Counted from the first letter of the stretch, positions 34,501 through 43,112 are shown. The stretch: DNA of 64,000 nt from DASVHS01 sp038244815 (GCA_038244815.1 JBBRTB010000002.1:1-64000), one strand, 5' to 3'. Program-made: numbers and translations. Notes: generated by a model from the sequence alone, not told the origin.

Positions 34501-34995
34501 TCAGAAATCGACCGTCGCGGTGAGGACGTCGGTATAGGCTCCTGGGTCGACCTCCTGGCGCGGCGGAATCCGGCCGAACACCGTGAGCTGGTCAGGAGTC
34601 AGGATGCCGTGCGTCAGCACGCGCACAGCCTCGGAGCCCTGCGACCAGATCTGGGAGCGCGCCGGGTCGCGATAAATCTGGTAGTGCAGCACTTCGCTTC
34701 CCGGTCCGTTCATGCCGCGATCGGATCCATTCTCCGGGTGAAGCCCGAGATCGAACGCCACCGACGCGGTGGTGTTGCGCGTGCAGATCAGCGTGACGGA
34801 GGCGGAAGCGTCCGCCGGCTGGTTCGCGTTCGCCGAAAGGGGATCGTAGGTGCCGAAGGAGAGGGGGGGAACCACGAGGCGGCAGTTGGCCAGAACACTG
34901 GCGGAGACTTCCATGCGCGTGTTGAGCGAGTCCGCGCGCGCGAGGCCGGCAACGCTCATCGCCAGGAAGACTGCAAGTGCGCCGGCCTTTCTCAT
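34501..34995 (-). CDS. Spore-coat-U-domain pilin subunit
   Basis: I start at ATG 34995 (MRKAGALAVFLAMSVAGLARA, a signal peptide), giving 164 residues; the upstream frame extension is not protein-like. The mature part, MEVSASVLANCRLVVPPLSFGTYDPL and later ASVTLICTRNTTASV, has the two SCPU cysteines, and VDPGAYTDVLTATVDF is the donor-like C-terminal strand. Probably a minor or adaptor pilin, between chaperone and usher genes. Confidence 0.86.
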   Translation of the reverse strand: MRKAGALAVFLAMSVAGLARADSLNTRMEVSASVLANCRLVVPPLSFGTYDPLSANANQPADASASVTLICTRNTTASVAFDLGLHPENGSDRGMNGPGSEVLHYQIYRDPARSQIWSQGSEAVRVLTHGILTPDQLTVFGRIPPRQEVDPGAYTDVLTATVDF

Positions 34996-35008
34996 GGTTG
35001 GAGTGGAG

Positions 35009-35824
35009 TCACTGGGTCGTTGTGGCTGCGCATGCCATCGATGCGGCAACCTCCTGAGACAGTGGGCCTTCTGTTCCCTTCTCGCCGCTGAGCGACGAAG
35101 CAACGTCTACCTTGATTCGATCCGTGCTCGCGCACGCATCGGCCGGGATTTCAAACTGAAAATGGCGGGCACCACCGGCGAGAACGTACCAGCCATCCTG
35201 CTGCTTTGTGAACGTCGACGCGCCGCTCTTCGACAAGCCGGTCACCGTCACTCCGTTCACCACAAAAAACGAGTTCCCCATGTTGCGAACATCGAACGAC
35301 AACTGGCGGTTTCCGGTCACGAGATTGGCGATCTCGCCCTTGACCACCGGCGTCGGCGGCTGTACGAAGATCGGGATTCCCATCTTCGTCAACACCCTCA
35401 CCTGCGCGCCGCCCGGCGTGCCAGCAGTGGCGGTCGCCGTGACCTGCGGAGGCGGTAATTCCTCAAAGAAGATCCGGTAACTGCGTTCCGTGGTCACCGG
35501 GGCCTTGAATGCCGACCCGACTCGAACCTTCTTCTCCTCGGCCGGCTTCAGTTCCATCATGGCCGGGAAGAAAACCAGATCGTTCGTGTCGCTGAGCTGC
35601 ATGTCACCGTCGGGGGCTTGATTCCATGCACGGAGAGAAATCTGAAAGCGAATCGGTTCCGTGCTGTCGTTCTTTACAGTCAGCAGAGCGGTGGTCGCAC
35701 CGGGACCGAGAAAGACTCTTACCGGGGTGACCGTGAACGCGGCGGCCGTGACATCCCCGGCCCCCCAAACCAGGAGACCGAGGATGCCCACTGCCAATCT
35801 GAGAAGCGCTCTTTGACTGTTCAT
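35009..35824 (-). CDS. PapD-like periplasmic pilus chaperone
   Basis: This 271-residue protein has a signal peptide (LAVGILGLLVWGAGDVTAAA). Two Ig-like domains follow: AFTVTPVRVFLGPGATTALL, KKVRVGSAFKAP with the conserved RVG strand, and TTERSYRIFFEELPPP, the motif that seals the first domain. Such chaperones complement pilin subunits by donor strands. It sits in second place of the operon as in csu-like loci. Confidence 0.92.
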   Translation of the reverse strand: MNSQRALLRLAVGILGLLVWGAGDVTAAAFTVTPVRVFLGPGATTALLTVKNDSTEPIRFQISLRAWNQAPDGDMQLSDTNDLVFFPAMMELKPAEEKKVRVGSAFKAPVTTERSYRIFFEELPPPQVTATATAGTPGGAQVRVLTKMGIPIFVQPPTPVVKGEIANLVTGNRQLSFDVRNMGNSFFVVNGVTVTGLSKSGASTFTKQQDGWYVLAGGARHFQFEIPADACASTDRIKVDVASSLSGEKGTEGPLSQEVAASMACAATTTQ

Positions 35825-35847
35825 TGACCTCTTGATTCTCGCGGGTC

Positions 35848-36342
35848 TTAGTACTCGACGTTCGCCTGGACCGTGTCCTGATAGAGACCGGTCGACACGT
35901 CCTGTGAGGGAGCGATCGAGCCGTTGACCGTGAAGGTGTAGCCGGCAAGCGCGCCGATTCCAGCCGTACCCGCAACCGCAGTCGAAGCCACGGCCGTCGT
36001 CGGGAGCGGATTGCTCGAGGCGTCCGTCAGCGTGTACGCAAGGTTGTCCGTGCCGTTTGTCATGTTACCGTTGGTCTTGCTGAACCAGATCTTATATGTG
36101 TCGGTGGCGTTCGTCTTCTTGACGCACTTGAACTTCACGTTGGCCGTCTGCGTCGTCGCGGCGACCGCGAACGGATCGTAGTTCGGGAACACCATCGAGA
36201 GAGGGGTGATCCACTGGCAGCCGCCAGTGACCGTGGTCGAAACGTTGTTCGAGCTGACGGTAGTGGCCGTACCGGCGAACATGCTGGCGGCCGAGAACGT
36301 CAGTGCAACCGTGAGAACCATGAGTTTGATAGAGCGCTTCAT
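35848..36342 (-). CDS. Major Csu-type pilin (spore-coat-U domain)
   Basis: I start at ATG 36342 because AGGAGA stands six to eight bases upstream and the N-terminus is then a signal peptide (SIKLMVLTVALTFSAASMFAG); 164 residues. The mature chain shows TVTGGCQWITPLSMVFPNYDPF and FKCVKKTNATDTYKIWF, the SCPU cysteine pair, and the C-terminal GLYQDTVQANVEY. First position in the operon and the best ribosome-binding site suggest it is the abundant rod subunit. Confidence 0.88.
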   Translation of the reverse strand: MKRSIKLMVLTVALTFSAASMFAGTATTVSSNNVSTTVTGGCQWITPLSMVFPNYDPFAVAATTQTANVKFKCVKKTNATDTYKIWFSKTNGNMTNGTDNLAYTLTDASSNPLPTTAVASTAVAGTAGIGALAGYTFTVNGSIAPSQDVSTGLYQDTVQANVEY

Positions 36343-36670
36343 TTTCTTTCTCCTAAGTTTGGCCTTGCGGCGTTTTGTTTTCTTGTCTTGTCCGTTGTGT
36401 TCTTGCGAGCCGCTTGGACCGTACGACTCGGGGACCACTACTGCAGCGGCTATACCGGGAAGCTGGCACTGCTGCTTTTTGCTACTAACACGATGTGTAT
36501 CAGACACTTACGTGCATTCACTTGAAGCGGGACTGCCTCCGGGAGCCGTCTCTTTTCTGGAATCAAGACGAAATCTGTCTGAGGTTTGGAATCTGGACGC
36601 CCATGAGAAGGACAGAGCGCCCTTTGTTATTTCGAGTCATGCCATTCCCTCGGCGTGAGCGGACTAACGC
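36343..36670 (-). promoter_or_regulatory. Leader/promoter region of the pilus operon
   Basis: 328 bases without a recognisable gene between the pilin start and the stop of the response regulator. It is less GC-rich than its surroundings. It must hold the pilus promoter. I searched by eye for a sigma-54 GG-N10-GC site, because an NtrC-type regulator is encoded nearby, and found none with correct spacing. TATAGC-like -10 candidates exist but have no good -35. Confidence 0.4.
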
Positions 36671-37057
36671 TCAGCGGGAAACCGCGGCGTCCCGGATCAA
36701 GCCGAAGGCGACGTCGGCGATCTGGGCAAGGCGAGCAGGCTTGTGCAGGTACGAATGGACCCCGGCCTGGCGCGCCCGGAGCTCCGTCTCGGGAGTCTCG
36801 ATCGCGGTCAGCATGATGACAACCGTGGCAGGCGCGTGGCCGCGGATGAAACGGGCCAGGTTGATTCCGTCGGCCGTCGCGGTCGGCTCACGAAGCTCGA
36901 CGTCGACGATCGCGACGGCGTAATGGTTCGCGGCGAGGTAGTCCAGGGCCTGCTCGCACGAGGACGCACAGTCGACGTCATACCCCTGGCGTACGAAGTA
37001 CTGCCGCACCGCAAAGGCGATGCTCTTCTCGTCGTCGACCACCAGAATTCTGCTCAC
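36671..37057 (-). CDS. Single-domain response regulator (receiver only)
   Basis: This 128-residue CheY-like protein has RILVVDDEKSIAFAVRQYF (acidic pair), AIVDVEL with the phospho-accepting Asp near position 52, MLTAIET and HKPARL with the conserved Lys. There is no output domain. It is the last gene of the histidine kinase-NtrC group and precedes the pilus operon. It may be a phosphate sink or a partner of the kinase. Confidence 0.88.
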   Translation of the reverse strand: MSRILVVDDEKSIAFAVRQYFVRQGYDVDCASSCEQALDYLAANHYAVAIVDVELREPTATADGINLARFIRGHAPATVVIMLTAIETPETELRARQAGVHSYLHKPARLAQIADVAFGLIRDAAVSR

Positions 37058-37172
37058 GCGAGACGGCTATTTCGCAAAGAGCGGGCCGGGGGGCCGTCAA
37101 GGAGTTGTGAGTCCTAAGTGATTGAAAAATCAGCCAAGGGGTGAAAAAGCGCTCAATCGGCGTCTGGCTTTC

Positions 37173-37187
37173 AGACGAAAGTCGTCT
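37173..37187. terminator. Small hairpin at the end of the NtrC-like gene
   Basis: AGACGA (37173-37178) pairs with TCGTCT (37182-37187) across a three-base loop, and on the minus strand T-rich stretches follow within about 40 bases. It overlaps the stop codon of the regulator. A weak terminator candidate. Confidence 0.3.
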
Positions 37188-38541
37188 AGGAATGGGAACC
37201 CGTCAGATCCCATTTTTTGATCCTTTGATAGAGCGTACTTCGAGGGATGCCGAGACGACGGGAGGCCGAGTCCACCCGGCCACTCTCCTCGCGGAGCACG
37301 CGCTCGACATACCAGCGCTCGAGTTGATCGAGGGTCATGTCGGTCGCCATCGAACCGCCGCCCGAGGCTTCCTCGGCCTCGAACCGGAGGTCGCGTGTGG
37401 TGACCGTCCGGCGGTCACTGACGAGGATGGCCCGCTCGATCACGTTCTTCAGCTCGCGGACGTTCCCGGGCCACCCATAGTCCTGCAGCGCCTTCATCGA
37501 TGCCGGGAGGATCGCGATGTTGGGCGACGACATCTCCGTCCCGAAGCGGGAGAGAAAGAAATCAGCGAGAAAAGGGATGTCTTCGCGGCGCTCGCGCAGA
37601 GGGGGAATCGTCAGGGGGATGGTGCTGATGCGGAAGTAGAGATCGCTGCGGAACTTCTTCTCGCGAATCTGATCGTGAAGATCCTGGTGAGTGGCGGCGA
37701 TCAACTGCACGTCCGAGACTCGATCGTGCACATCCCCCATGCGCCGGAACCGCTTCTCTTCGAGCACTTTGAGTAGTTTCGGCTGCACCTGCATGTCGAC
37801 GTCGCCGATCTCGTCGAGGAAGAGGACACCACGGTGGGCCACTTCCAGCAGGCCCATTTTCGCCGTGACCGCGCCCGTAAACGCCCCCTTCTCGTGACCG
37901 AAGAGCTCGGTCTCGAAAAACTCACGGGCCAGGCCGGCGCAGTTGAGATCGAGAAACGCCTCCTGCGCCCGCGGGCCGTTCTTGTGCAGCCAGGAGGCAA
38001 GAACGCTCTTTCCCGTTCCTGTCTCGCCCAGGATGAGGATGGGCCGGTCCGTCATGGCGATGTGGCCGACCTGCTCCTTGAGCGTCTGGATGGCCGGACT
38101 GATACCGATGAACGGATCGACTCCGCCGGCACGCTCCTGCTGCGACGTGTGCACGCTCTCCCGCTTGCGCACACGCTGGTTGTCGAGCAGACGCTCGATG
38201 ACCACGAGCAGCGCCTGCATCTGCACGGGCTTGGTCAGAAACTGCTCGGCGCCCTCCTTGATGGCGCGCACGGCCAGGTCGATCGACCCGTGGCCTGTGA
38301 GGATGACGATGGGGATCGAGGAGTCGGCGGCCTTCAGCCGTGGCAGGACCTCCAGCGCGTTGCCGTCGGGGAGCGAGTAATCGAGGATGACGATATCCGG
38401 GCGGGTCTGCTTGTAGAGCTCTTCCCCTTGCTTGAGCGTCTCGGCCTCTTCGACGTCGAAGTCTCGACCGGCAAGAAAGTTCCGGATGCCAAACCGGATC
38501 CCCCGATCATCTTCGACGAGAAGAACCTTGTTCTTTGGCAC
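37186..38541 (-). CDS. Sigma-54-dependent response regulator (NtrC family)
   Basis: This 451-residue protein has three parts. The receiver domain carries the DD pair at 11-12 and Asp54 in DIVILDYSLPDG. The AAA+ domain has Walker A GETGTGKSVLAS, the sigma-54 contact GAFTGA and LFLDEIGDVDMQ. The C-terminal Fis-type helix-turn-helix is ASRRLGIPRSTLYQRI. It activates sigma-54 promoters when phosphorylated, presumably by the kinase encoded 30 bases upstream. Its targets are unknown; the adjacent pilus operon is the natural candidate. Confidence 0.94.
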   Translation of the reverse strand: MPKNKVLLVEDDRGIRFGIRNFLAGRDFDVEEAETLKQGEELYKQTRPDIVILDYSLPDGNALEVLPRLKAADSSIPIVILTGHGSIDLAVRAIKEGAEQFLTKPVQMQALLVVIERLLDNQRVRKRESVHTSQQERAGGVDPFIGISPAIQTLKEQVGHIAMTDRPILILGETGTGKSVLASWLHKNGPRAQEAFLDLNCAGLAREFFETELFGHEKGAFTGAVTAKMGLLEVAHRGVLFLDEIGDVDMQVQPKLLKVLEEKRFRRMGDVHDRVSDVQLIAATHQDLHDQIREKKFRSDLYFRISTIPLTIPPLRERREDIPFLADFFLSRFGTEMSSPNIAILPASMKALQDYGWPGNVRELKNVIERAILVSDRRTVTTRDLRFEAEEASGGGSMATDMTLDQLERWYVERVLREESGRVDSASRRLGIPRSTLYQRIKKWDLTGSHS

Positions 38542-38571
38542 TCCGCCAGCCCCCGGTCGTTCGAGTATAGG

Positions 38572-39936
38572 TCACTCCCGCGGCAGCGGCAGGGAGATGG
38601 TCACTTCGGCGCCGCCGCCGGAGCGATTCGCGGCCGTGACTTCGCCGCCGTGCTCGGTCACGATCTGGCGCACCAGCGCAAGCCCGAGACCGGTCCCCCC
38701 CTTGCGGCGCGAGAAAAACGGCTCGAACAGGCGCGGCTGATCTTCTTCGGCGAACCCGCGGCCGCGGTCCAGCACCTTGATGGTCACGTACCGCGACCGC
38801 CCGCGCAGCCGGACCGCGCACTGGACGTTGACCGTGCTCTTCGCCGGGGAATGCTGCACGGCGTTGTCGATCAGATTCTCGATGGCGCGACCGAGACGGT
38901 CGCGGTCCGCGACGATGGTCGGGTTGGCACGCATGACTCTCTTCACTTCGATCTGCTGGCGCTCCGCCAGACTCCTCGAGTTGCGCACGGCGGTCTCGAC
39001 GATCTCGCCGATGCTCACGGCGTTGAAGACCGGCGCTGCCGGCCGGCCGTAAGCCAGCAGATCCTGCATCAGACGCGTCATGCGATCGATCTCCTCGCGC
39101 AATACCTCGAAATACTCCTTCAGGTTTCCGCCCGCGGCCTGCTCCATGGCATCGACCGTCGCGGAAATCGCGAACAGGGGATTGCGAACCTCGTGTGCGA
39201 CTCCAGCCACGAGCGCGCCCATGGTGGCCATCGTCCGCTGCTGCTCCAGACGCACCTGCAGGTCGACGAGCGCGGATACGTCCCACGCGATCACGATCAC
39301 GCGCTTGTCCCGGGGATCTTCGGAATTGAAGAGCATGGCCAGGAGATCGAGCGTACGGCCCTCGTCGTCTCGAACCTGTCTGGCCGCCGGAGACCGCCTC
39401 TCCTGTACTTCCTCGGCCAGGTCGGCCATCGACAACCACGGCTCGTTCGACGGCAACGCTCGCAGCGACTGGCCGACGATCTCACCGTACTTCCTGCCGA
39501 CCAGCATGCGTGCGGCACGATTGATCCGGGCGATCCTTACCTCCAGCCCCACGATCACGATCGGCGTTTCCACGGCATCGAACGTCCGCCGCCATTCCCA
39601 GGCCGCGCGCTCGATGGCATCGAGCAACTCGCTGCGATCGTCCTCCAGATTCGTCACTTCACGCAGGCTCACGAGAAACGTGAGCAGGGGCGAGCCCGCC
39701 CCCCGGCCAGCCCGGCGCGCGATGAGCATGGCCCGGTGATGCCCGTTCCGAAGCATGACCTCAATCTGAACGTTACGGTCACTGGACGCGGCGTGCGACA
39801 GTTGTTTACGCACCACAGCTCGCTGATTCGCGTCGATGAGATCGAGCAACTGCGCGTTCTTCAGCGCGTTCGCTTTGACGCCGGCGAGATCGGCGAACGG
39901 TTCGTTTGCGAGAAGAAACGTCAGATCGCGAGACAC
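38572..39936 (-). CDS. PAS-domain sensor histidine kinase
   Basis: The conserved part starts with two PAS-like regions (LLANEPFADLAGV...; ETPIVIVGLEVRIARINRAA). The H-box GALVAGVAHEVRNPLFAIS follows, then an ATPase domain with AIENLIDNAVQHS, LDRGRGFAEED and GGTGLGLALV. No membrane helix or ATG is obvious near the N-terminus. The reading frame stays open back through the upstream pilin-like gene, so I use GTG 39936 (454 residues) as a provisional start. Upstream, only CTG codons could add residues. Probably cytoplasmic and partner of the NtrC regulator. Confidence 0.8.
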   Translation of the reverse strand: MSRDLTFLLANEPFADLAGVKANALKNAQLLDLIDANQRAVVRKQLSHAASSDRNVQIEVMLRNGHHRAMLIARRAGRGAGSPLLTFLVSLREVTNLEDDRSELLDAIERAAWEWRRTFDAVETPIVIVGLEVRIARINRAARMLVGRKYGEIVGQSLRALPSNEPWLSMADLAEEVQERRSPAARQVRDDEGRTLDLLAMLFNSEDPRDKRVIVIAWDVSALVDLQVRLEQQRTMATMGALVAGVAHEVRNPLFAISATVDAMEQAAGGNLKEYFEVLREEIDRMTRLMQDLLAYGRPAAPVFNAVSIGEIVETAVRNSRSLAERQQIEVKRVMRANPTIVADRDRLGRAIENLIDNAVQHSPAKSTVNVQCAVRLRGRSRYVTIKVLDRGRGFAEEDQPRLFEPFFSRRKGGTGLGLALVRQIVTEHGGEVTAANRSGGGAEVTISLPLPRE

Positions 39937-40049
39937 GGCGGCCGCGGGAAGCGGAGAACGGCTGATCAGTAGCCGGTCGTCACGGGAAATCGTTGCGCGA
40001 GTTTTCTTCGAAGCCAGCGCATCGATTGTAACGGACTGCCGGGAAAGCG

Positions 40050-40508
40050 CTACAGCGGAGTGGCGTTGAAGGCGATGGCAACCTGCGCCGTTCCCGCCGT
40101 CATTCCACGCGCCAGATGCAGACGCGCATGAACCGGCATCAGGTCGCCGCCACTGACGTAAGGCCGCTGGATCCAGCTCTCCTGAGCGACGTTCATCGTC
40201 ATATCCCCCGACGACAGCTCGACCGACGTGAACGCATCGCTCACGTTGTTGACCTGCAGCAGGTAACCACGGCGGCTGTTCGTGCGAACGTGAACGAGAA
40301 TGGGCGCGTCCAGATCGATGTAACCGCGGGCGAGATCTTCGGGCGTGATCGTCACCGAGGCCGGCTGGCTGTCCACGGTCACGACCGCGCGGGCGATCAC
40401 TTGCACGGAAACCTGCATGCTTCCTGACACCGAGTCGGCTTGGGCCGGCAAGGCTCCGACAAGGGATGTGGCCAGGAACAGGGCGCCGAGTGTGCGATTC
40501 ACGTTCAT
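40050..40508 (-). CDS. Orphan secreted pilin-like (SCPU-related) protein, cysteine-free
   Basis: I start at ATG 40508 (MNVNRTLGALFLATSLVGALPAQA, a signal peptide), giving 152 residues. The beta-strand pattern, the ARLHLARGMTAGTAQVAIAF ending and the location suggest a fimbrial-subunit-like fold. The mature chain has no cysteine, unlike the SCPU pilins downstream. It stands alone directly upstream of the kinase. It could be a pilin variant, an envelope signal protein or a remnant of a second operon. Confidence 0.6.
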   Translation of the reverse strand: MNVNRTLGALFLATSLVGALPAQADSVSGSMQVSVQVIARAVVTVDSQPASVTITPEDLARGYIDLDAPILVHVRTNSRRGYLLQVNNVSDAFTSVELSSGDMTMNVAQESWIQRPYVSGGDLMPVHARLHLARGMTAGTAQVAIAFNATPL

Positions 40509-40850
40509 GGACCGCCATCTTCGCAACGTGGCATCCAACATCAATAAACGCGCTAACTTGTTATAAACAATGGCTTTAGATGCGATACCGATCGAGCGGT
40601 ACGCGTTCGCGAGGCGGACGGTCGTCCGATTCTCAAACAGGTGCACTGGCCCGGTCTGCCACCCATTCGTCTCCGCAGGCGATGCGGAGGGATGGACGAC
40701 CAAGGCGTACTCCGATCCATAGGCCGGCATTTGACCGACCGACGCCCGCTGATCCGGTTACTGCGCGCCCTCTCTCTCAGTGCGACGCCGACCGATGTGA
40801 TTTATATCACGCCATCACTGGGAGAGCAGGTGGACGGTAGGAAAAACGGC
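40509..40850. other. 342-base intergenic region between etfA and the pilin-like gene
   Basis: No convincing gene. The pilin-like frame continues without stop to 40730, but those codons lack a leader-like character and a signal peptide would then be internal. It holds a CRP/FNR-type palindrome (40797-40810) and an AT-rich patch (40540-40570) just upstream of the pilin-like start, suitable for a promoter. Confidence 0.5.
40797..40810. promoter_or_regulatory. CRP/FNR-family operator candidate
   Basis: GTGATTTATATCAC is a perfect GTGA-N6-TCAC palindrome inside TGTGA...TCACG, close to the CRP consensus, and also fits a G/C-edged FNR box (TGAT-N4-ATCA). It is 47 bases beyond the etfA stop codon and 289 bases upstream of the pilin-like start. 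That distance is long for direct activation. No CRP/FNR gene is seen in the window. Confidence 0.4.
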
Positions 40851-41825
40851 TCAGTGCGCTTTGGCCTTCTTCACTTCTTCGGTCAGAGCGGGAAGGATCG
40901 CAAACAGGTCCCCTACGACGCCCAGATCGGAGACACGGAAAATCGGTGCCTCCGGATCCTTATTGATGGCCACGATGTGCTTGGAGGACGACATCCCGGC
41001 CAGATGCTGGATGGCGCCGGAGATGCCGGCGGCGATGTAGAGATTCGGAGTGACCACTCGCCCGGTCTGACCGACCTGGTGCTGGTGATCGATCCAGCCG
41101 GCGTCAACGGTGGCCCGCGACGCACCGACGGCGCCGCCGATCGCGTGCGCGAGGTCGCGAATGAGCGAGAAATTCGCGGCCTCCTTCAGTCCCCGGCCAC
41201 CCGAGACGATGATGTCCGCCTCAGCGATCGACAGTTCGCCGGTTTCGGGCACTTTCGTCTCAATCAGTCTCGCCTTCGACGATCCGGCCTCCACCTTCAC
41301 ATCGACAACCTCCGCCGAGCCGGCACCGGGGGCCTCCTCGGCCGGAAACGCGTTGGCGCGACAGGTGGCGATGGCGGGATCGCTGCTGACGTCGACCGTG
41401 GCGAAGGCTGTGCCCGCATAGACCGGACGCCTCGCGCGCAGCTTGCCGTCCACCCAGTCGAGCTGATCCGCGTCCGATGCCACGCCCGCTTTGAGACGCG
41501 CGGCGAGGCGCGGAGCGAGATCGCGCCCGTTCGACGTGCCGGCGAACAACACCACTGACGGCTTCATCTCACTAATGACCTGGGCCAACAAGGCCGTGTA
41601 GGGTTCGGTCAGGTAAGTGTCGAACGCGCCCGGGGCCACGTAGAGTTTCTTCGCGCCGAACGCTCCCGCTTCCGCGGCGGCATTCTTCGCGCTCGATCCC
41701 GCGGCTACCGCGCAGAGCTCGCCGCCGGCTTTCCCGGCGAGCTTGCGGCCGATGGTCAGTGCCTCACGCGAAACCTTTTTCAGTTTCCCGTCCTTGATTT
41801 CGCAGAACACCAGAACGCCGGCCAT
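40851..41825 (-). CDS. etfA: Electron transfer flavoprotein alpha subunit
   Basis: This 324-residue protein holds most of the FAD site of ETF. The C-terminal FAD-binding domain shows SGGRGLKEAANFSLIRDLA, HQVGQTGRVVTPNLYIAAG and GISGAIQHLAGM. AAGGAG lies before ATG 41825. It follows etfB by 10 bases. Together they pass electrons from acyl-CoA dehydrogenases to the ETF-QO encoded at 29589. Confidence 0.96.
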   Translation of the reverse strand: MAGVLVFCEIKDGKLKKVSREALTIGRKLAGKAGGELCAVAAGSSAKNAAAEAGAFGAKKLYVAPGAFDTYLTEPYTALLAQVISEMKPSVVLFAGTSNGRDLAPRLAARLKAGVASDADQLDWVDGKLRARRPVYAGTAFATVDVSSDPAIATCRANAFPAEEAPGAGSAEVVDVKVEAGSSKARLIETKVPETGELSIAEADIIVSGGRGLKEAANFSLIRDLAHAIGGAVGASRATVDAGWIDHQHQVGQTGRVVTPNLYIAAGISGAIQHLAGMSSSKHIVAINKDPEAPIFRVSDLGVVGDLFAILPALTEEVKKAKAH

Positions 41826-41835
41826 CGATGTCTCC

Positions 41836-42615
41836 TTAGAGCGCCTTCACTTCTTCGCGGATGTACTTGAGGATCTCTTTCGCTGCCGCGGCGGCGTCCG
41901 CGCCGTCGATCTTACGGCCCCCGCTCTTCTCCGGCGGAAGCTCGAGCGACACCACCACCACGCGCTGCCCGAAGATATCGGAGTCGCTCAGCCCGAGATC
42001 CGCGACCGACTTCGTGTCGACGGGAACCTTCTTCGCCGCCATGATGCCTTTGAGCGAGGCGTAGCGCGGTTCGTTGAGACCCTTCTGCGCGGTGACGATC
42101 GCAGGCATGGGCGCCTCGATGATCTCCTCGGCCCCTTCGATCTCGCGATGGGCGGTCACCTTGCCGTCGCCGATCTCGAGATGAGTCACCACGTTGAACT
42201 GCGGGTACCCGAGCAGCTCCGCGACCATCGGTCCGACCAGACCGTTGTCCATCCCCACGCCCTGCTTGCCGAAGAAAACGAGATCGTGAGGGACACCCTT
42301 GATCGCCGCGGCCAGCACCGTGGCGATGCCCAGTGCATCGGCACCTGCCGGGTCACCTTTGATGTGAATGGCTTTGGTGGCGCCCCGGGCCACACACTCG
42401 CGCAGCCCCTGCGCGGCGCGATCGGGACCGAACGTCAGAACGGTGACGTCTCCCCCTTGCGCTTCCTTCGTTCTGATGGCTTCCTCCAGCGCGTATTCGT
42501 CGTAGGGGGAAACGATGAACTTAACTCCGTTTTCGTCGATGTGCTGCTTGTCAGGTCCGATTTTGATGCGGGTCTCGGTGTCGGGGACGTAGCTGATGCA
42601 GACCACGGAGTTCAA
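41836..42615 (-). CDS. etfB: Electron transfer flavoprotein beta subunit
   Basis: This 259-residue protein has SYVPDTETRIKIGPD at the N-terminus, the AMP-binding-type stretch KQGVGMDNGLVGPM and the recognition-loop region near NEPRYASLKGIMAAKK. It is the first gene of etfBA. A 128-base gap to the divergent Hfq-like gene leaves space for both promoters. Confidence 0.96.
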   Translation of the reverse strand: MNSVVCISYVPDTETRIKIGPDKQHIDENGVKFIVSPYDEYALEEAIRTKEAQGGDVTVLTFGPDRAAQGLRECVARGATKAIHIKGDPAGADALGIATVLAAAIKGVPHDLVFFGKQGVGMDNGLVGPMVAELLGYPQFNVVTHLEIGDGKVTAHREIEGAEEIIEAPMPAIVTAQKGLNEPRYASLKGIMAAKKVPVDTKSVADLGLSDSDIFGQRVVVVSLELPPEKSGGRKIDGADAAAAAKEILKYIREEVKAL

Positions 42616-42743
42616 TAGGAAGCCTCCAGAAGGGGCGCAATTCTAGGTAAATCCAGGCGGAGCCGCAACCGCGGCACGCACTTCGCAACGTGACGCCGCA
42701 AGCGATTCGACTTCCCGATCATAGCGAACACTGGAGGACGGCG

Positions 42744-43100
42744 ATGCCATTTACCAACCGGCCGTATGAGGCTGACGGCAACTACCCGAACGGGCGGCGG
42801 GCGTTCCGGCCTCTGACTGACCTCAAGAGGTTTCCGCGAAACGGCAACGGCAATGGTCACGGCCGTCCGTCGAAGCCAGCCCCTCCCGAAGCCACCAGCG
42901 CCGAGAACTTCTACTACATCAAGCAGATGAGCTCGAAGACGCCGATGGTCATCGTCATGACCGACGGCGAGCAGATTCGCGGCTGCATCGAGTGGTACGA
43001 CCGCAGCGCCATCAAGGTGAACCGCGACGGCGCGCCGAATTTGCTCATCCAGAAGCGCTGGATCAAGTACCTGTTTAAGGAAGAAGAGCTCACCGACTAA
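42744..43100 (+). CDS. Divergent Hfq/Sm-like RNA-binding protein with N-terminal extension
   Basis: I start at ATG 42744 because GGAGG sits six bases upstream; 118 residues. Residues 54-110 match Hfq: a short helix (ENFYYIKQM), Sm1 TPMVIVMTDGEQIRG, an Asp at the turn and Sm2 NLLIQKRWIKYL. In place of the Tyr-Lys-His proximal-site motif it has Gln-Lys-Arg (103-105); the Lys is kept. The ~50 preceding residues are basic, Gly/Asn/Pro-rich and probably disordered (for example NGNGNGHGRP). Standard Hfq carries a disordered tail at the C-terminus instead. Likely a post-transcriptional regulator. Confidence 0.75.
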   Translation: MPFTNRPYEADGNYPNGRRAFRPLTDLKRFPRNGNGNGHGRPSKPAPPEATSAENFYYIKQMSSKTPMVIVMTDGEQIRGCIEWYDRSAIKVNRDGAPNLLIQKRWIKYLFKEEELTD

Positions 43101-43112
43101 CATAGCGGCGAC

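Noticed and set aside
36455..36485. Sigma-54 promoter (TGGCAC...TTGC) before the pilus operon
   Set aside because: The TGGCAC and TTGC elements are spaced 9 instead of 5 bases and lie on the plus strand, facing away from the pilus genes.
40050..40518. Histidine kinase frame continuing through the pilin-like gene
   Set aside because: Residues in that part are Arg/Gly/Ser-rich without a domain, while the other frame encodes a clear signal peptide and beta-rich protein.
40509..40730. N-terminal extension of the pilin-like protein, or a c-di-GMP riboswitch
   Set aside because: The extension would put a signal peptide inside the protein, and I could not find the conserved GEMM core or pairing.
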